Source: Nitrospirae bacterium CG1_02_44_142
Lineage (GTDB): Bacteria > Nitrospirota > Thermodesulfovibrionia > Thermodesulfovibrionales > UBA1546
DNA: 7,368 bases
Direction of reading: 5' to 3'
Assembly: GCA_001871685.1 (NCBI GenBank)
Contig: MNVK01000102.1
Location: forward strand, 1-7,368
This document shows, piece after piece, positions 5,878-7,368 of the stretch; position 1 is the first letter of the stretch, and every line of letters starts with the position of its first letter. The position numbers and the translations under genes are program-made. The notes beneath the pieces are model-generated. The model was not told the DNA's origin, ran no database searches, and saw only the letters and a list, made by a program, of their open reading frames with translations.

Positions 5878-5889
5878 AATTTGTGGAAA
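5860..5889. promoter_or_regulatory. 30-base palindrome over the -35 of the ATPase promoter (operator candidate)
   Basis: The arms TTTCCATAAATTT (5860-5872) and AAATTTGTGGAAA (5877-5889) are complementary over 13 positions except for one T-G, around GTCA. The right arm and centre include the TTGACA box of the minus promoter. This geometry suits a dimeric repressor. The winged-helix-like part of the ATPase makes self-regulation conceivable, but that is speculation. Just beyond, a plus-strand TATAAT (5907-5912) with TGGAAA 17 bases upstream is a further weak promoter candidate. Confidence 0.5.
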
Positions 5890-5963
5890 TATAATCCATA
5901 AATTAATATAATTTTGCGGAATAAGGTTAGGCGCAAGAGACCTCGTTAGATTTGCAGGTTGCA

Positions 5964-6028
5964 GACTTTTCGAAGCGCAGCGAAGAGTCGCCCCCCTGTC
6001 CGCCGTAGCTGAAACCAGCGAAGGCGGA
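5964..6028. repeat. paired hairpin element in the divergent intergenic region
   Basis: The first hairpin has stems GACTTTTCG (5964-5972) and CGAAGAGTC (5981-5989) with one T-G pair and an 8-base loop. The second pairs TCCGCC (5999-6004) with GGCGGA (6023-6028) and GCT with AGC around GAAACC. The GCGAAGGCGGA type of hairpin is, from memory, a common dispersed repeat in metagenomic bacteria. No T run follows, so it is not a clear terminator. The rest of 5913-6067 shows no convincing gene. Confidence 0.55.
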
Positions 6029-6067
6029 TTGAACCCTCGAATCCTTGCCCTTGCAGTTAAGCCTTCT

Positions 6068-6091
6068 GCACTATTGAACTTTTGCACTGCT
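6068..6091. repeat. 8-base-period repeat, left of the toxin operon
   Basis: Three octamers in a row, GCACTATT, GAACTTTT and GCACTGCT. A near copy at 7122-7145 lies on the other side of the operon in the same orientation; across the first 21 bases the two differ at only two positions. Upstream of both is a shared CTTGCCC. The array contains the -35 of the operon promoter. Confidence 0.65.
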
Positions 6092-6103
6092 GTGGGATAT
6101 GAT
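6074..6103 (+). promoter_or_regulatory. promoter of the toxin-antitoxin operon
   Basis: TTGAAC (-35, 6074-6079) and TATGAT (-10, 6098-6103; five of six consensus bases) are 18 bases apart. A transcript from about 6110 would begin just before the GGAGG at 6120-6124. A similar pair is found at 7308-7337. Confidence 0.55.
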
Positions 6104-6131
6104 TGATGGGAAAAATTTTGGAGGCATACAG

Positions 6132-6173
6132 ATGGTGAGCAATACATCAATATTAGTGTTGACATGGACATGA
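6132..6173 (+). CDS. possible 13-residue leader peptide coupled to the toxin gene
   Basis: The short frame MVSNTSILVLTWT has GGAGG (6120-6124) 7 bases before its ATG, the best ribosome site of the operon. Its TGA stop (6171-6173) overlaps the second in-frame ATG of the toxin gene (6170-6172) as ATGA, a classic arrangement for translational coupling. The toxin's own ATGs have no ribosome site. I know of no family for it and its expression is inferred from these signals only. An alternative view is that the GGAGG serves the toxin gene poorly at a distance, keeping the toxin level low. Confidence 0.4.
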   Translation: MVSNTSILVLTWT

Positions 6174-6520
6174 CTTTTACTGTAGAATTTTATGAGACAG
6201 CGGTTGGAACGTGTCCTGTTCGGGAGTTCATGGATAAACTAAAGACCTCTGATCCGGATGATTTTGCAGCCGTCTTTGCCGGGTTGGCGAAACTGAGAAA
6301 CCGGCTGTATCACCGGGAGCCATTAGCCAAGTCGCTCGGCGGCGGGCTCTTTGAACTCCGTCATGTTGGTAAACTCAATACACGAGTACTCTGGTTTTTT
6401 GTAAGGAATCGCCGGATAGTTGCAGTGCACGCTATTCGCAACAAAGGCCAAACTATACCGGCCCGCGATATCGGGACCGCAAAGTATAGGATGCGCGACT
6501 GGCAGAAAAGAGGAAAATAG
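6164..6520 (+). CDS. RelE/HigB-like type II toxin (phage Gp49-like family)
   Basis: A 118-residue protein of the phage-derived Gp49-like/HigB toxin group in the RelE/ParE superfamily. It shows the pattern VEFYETAVGTCPVREFMDKL (7-26), a helix with LAKLRNRLY, then GGGLFELRHVGKLNTRVLWF (59-78), FVRNRRIVAVHAIRNKGQTIP and a final helix with Lys107-Tyr108-Arg109 and Arg111. Members of HigB type are ribosome-dependent mRNA endonucleases neutralised by the partner antitoxin; this activity is inferred from family. Two ATGs are possible, 6164 and 6170; the second gives a natural MTFTVEFY start and overlaps the stop of the upstream leader ORF. Its stop shares one base with the antitoxin GTG. Toxin-first order is typical of higBA systems. 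Confidence 0.88.
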   Translation: MDMTFTVEFYETAVGTCPVREFMDKLKTSDPDDFAAVFAGLAKLRNRLYHREPLAKSLGGGLFELRHVGKLNTRVLWFFVRNRRIVAVHAIRNKGQTIPARDIGTAKYRMRDWQKRGK

Positions 6521-6882
6521 TGGAAAAAACTAATTTCGATCGTTACCTTGAAGAGCAGTTGAAAAACCCGGCGTTTGCTGACCGCTTTGAGCGGGCAGGC
6601 GAGGCATGGGACGTGGCTCTGCAGCTCTCTGCCCTTAGACAGCAGGCTGGCCTTTCGCAGAAAGATCTCGCAAAGCTCCTGAAGACATCGCAGCAGCAGG
6701 TCAGCCGGCTGGAGTCACCCGGCTATGAAGGCCACTCACTCAGCATGCTGCGCCGGGTGGCCGAAGCACTTCACGCCCACGTCCGTGTTACATTTGAACT
6801 TGAGAAAAAGGGAGGTGAAATGCGTGTGGCCGAAGAGCCGGCAGTTTACGGCGTCAAACATACCAGAAAAAAGCGGACGTGA
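6520..6882 (+). CDS. XRE-family HTH antitoxin (HigA-like)
   Basis: A 120-residue protein with an XRE-type helix-turn-helix at about residues 36-90; LRQQAGLSQKDLAKLLKTSQ (39-58), QQVSRLESP (59-67) and SLSMLRRVAEALH (73-85) are textbook for the fold. It should bind and neutralise the toxin and repress the operon promoter by binding DNA; both are inferred from the family and gene order. The N terminus (1-35) is a likely helical toxin-binding or dimer part. The start is GTG at 6520, sharing its G with the toxin TAG, with AGAGGA a few bases upstream. The C-terminal tail (from about 98) is basic at its end (TRKKRT) and lacks similarity I can name. Base composition looks richer in G+C than the adjacent ATPase gene by eye. 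Confidence 0.9.
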   Translation: MEKTNFDRYLEEQLKNPAFADRFERAGEAWDVALQLSALRQQAGLSQKDLAKLLKTSQQQVSRLESPGYEGHSLSMLRRVAEALHAHVRVTFELEKKGGEMRVAEEPAVYGVKHTRKKRT

Positions 6883-7085
6883 GCAACGAGATAGAAAATA
6901 ATATGGCGCCGATGCAGGTTTTATATTGCCCGCATTGCAGGGGCGTAGCCAATCTAAGTGTATCCATTACTCCGGGAATTGTTACTGACCCAAACGGGCA
7001 AACGAAGATGGTCGTTTTGAAGACGTATCATTGCGAAGCCTGCCACACGTTTGTGCGAAGCGAGGAGGCAATCTCTCAGCTTTGA
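6879..7085 (+). CDS. small two-CxxC zinc-ribbon protein
   Basis: A 68-residue protein with Cys17-Pro-His-Cys20 and Cys52-Glu-Ala-Cys55, spaced as a zinc ribbon, each followed by a beta-rich stretch (VANLSVSITPGIV and HTFVRSEEAI). It starts with GTG at 6879 overlapping the antitoxin TGA by four bases (GTGA), so it is the third gene of the toxin-antitoxin operon and probably translationally coupled. A shorter start at an internal ATG (codon 9 or 12) would also keep the ribbon. Metal binding is inferred from the cysteines. I do not know a function; it could be a nucleic acid-binding or protein-binding accessory of the module, or an unrelated passenger. No membrane segment or signal peptide is visible. 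Confidence 0.75.
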   Translation: MSNEIENNMAPMQVLYCPHCRGVANLSVSITPGIVTDPNGQTKMVVLKTYHCEACHTFVRSEEAISQL

Positions 7086-7121
7086 AAATAAACTTCCAGA
7101 CTTGCCCGCTTGCTTACTTTC

Positions 7122-7145
7122 GCACTATTGCATTTTTGCACTTTT
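7122..7145. repeat. 8-base-period repeat, right of the toxin operon
   Basis: Three octamers, GCACTATT, GCATTTTT and GCACTTTT, 37 bases past the zinc-ribbon stop, in the same orientation as the array at 6068-6091. The pair brackets the leader-toxin-antitoxin-ribbon unit. Confidence 0.65.
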
Positions 7146-7246
7146 CTGCTTAATGCTGGCAGGGGAATGCGGGATTGTGCAACGAATGTGTCTCCCACTG
7201 AGATAAAACGCCATAAAATATTTATAGCAAGACGACATTAATCTTC

Positions 7247-7263
7247 TTTAACTGCCAGTTAAA
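7247..7263. promoter_or_regulatory. perfect short palindrome, operator candidate
   Basis: TTTAACT and AGTTAAA are perfect inverted copies around GCC, about 45 bases before the promoter-like pair at 7308-7337. The stretch 7086-7368 otherwise holds no gene that I can support. Confidence 0.3.
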
Positions 7264-7307
7264 CTAAGCCTTATTATATAGTTCCCCTTTACCGTACTTC
7301 CCCTCTC

Positions 7308-7337
7308 TTGAAATTCCCGCGCTTGAAGGGGTATGAT
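7308..7337 (+). promoter_or_regulatory. promoter-like pair at the right edge
   Basis: TTGAAA and TATGAT are separated by 18 bases, the same spacing and -10 as the toxin operon promoter. The following TGAGGGGAAAATT also resembles TGATGGGAAAAATT after the first promoter. It would read into a gene beyond the window; no start codon with a ribosome site is visible before the edge. Confidence 0.4.
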
Positions 7338-7368
7338 TGAGGGGAAAATTGAGAGTGATCTCAGTTGG

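Noticed and set aside
6015..6060. Second, degraded tRNA on the minus strand
   Set aside because: A GGGTTCAATCC string recalls a T arm, but the stem does not pair and no acceptor, D or anticodon arm is found.
5927..6062. Integron attC site
   Set aside because: GTTAGGC, GTTAGAT and GTTAAGC fit the GTTRRRY core, but all lie on the same strand in the same direction; no facing RYYYAAC partner was found, so no attC fold is possible.
5833..6171. 112-residue minus-strand open frame across the divergent intergenic region
   Set aside because: It runs through the hairpin repeat, the palindrome and both promoters, and its sequence has no recognisable domain.

Overview
The window looks like a bacterial chromosome segment in which a conserved carbon-metabolism block meets a repeat-rich accessory region. 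The left half (1-3960) is read entirely on the minus strand. In transcription order it holds a DUF1015 gene (2605-3870), gap (glyceraldehyde-3-phosphate dehydrogenase, 1492-2496), pgk (phosphoglycerate kinase, 244-1485), a tRNA-Val with anticodon CAC (125-199), and the broken start of a DUF4160 gene running off the left edge. gap and pgk are 6 bases apart, and the pgk ribosome binding site lies inside the last gap codons, so they form an operon carrying out consecutive steps of glycolysis or gluconeogenesis.

The right half has three units. A CysC-like P-loop kinase on the plus strand (4068-4661) converges with an AAA ATPase/DUF4143 protein on the minus strand (4716-5840). A 323-base divergent intergenic region (5841-6163) carries a strong minus promoter under a 30-base palindrome, then paired hairpins, then the promoter of a plus-strand three-gene operon. 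That operon encodes a RelE/HigB-type toxin, an XRE-family antitoxin and a small two-CxxC zinc-ribbon protein (6164-7085). Its genes overlap at every junction, and it is preceded by a possible 13-codon leader peptide with the only good Shine-Dalgarno site of the unit. By eye the antitoxin gene is richer in G+C than the neighbouring ATPase gene, and similar 8-base repeats flank the unit on both sides, which suggests an acquired cassette.

Repeats are the most striking general property. There are 7-base-period tandem arrays after pgk and between the DUF1015 gene and gap, and a 76-base inverted-repeat element directly in front of the DUF1015 gene. A C-run/G-run palindrome is found inside two different protein genes on opposite DNA strands, yet in both it is read in the same sense and frame as a Pro-rich then Lys-Gly-Gly peptide. 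Such repeats, with the style of gap and pgk, fit a Nitrospirota or deltaproteobacterium-like organism; this placement is an impression from sequence style and not a demonstrated assignment.

The best candidates for something undescribed are the toxin/antitoxin/zinc-ribbon operon with its coupled leader ORF, and the frame-preserving palindromes inserted into coding sequence.
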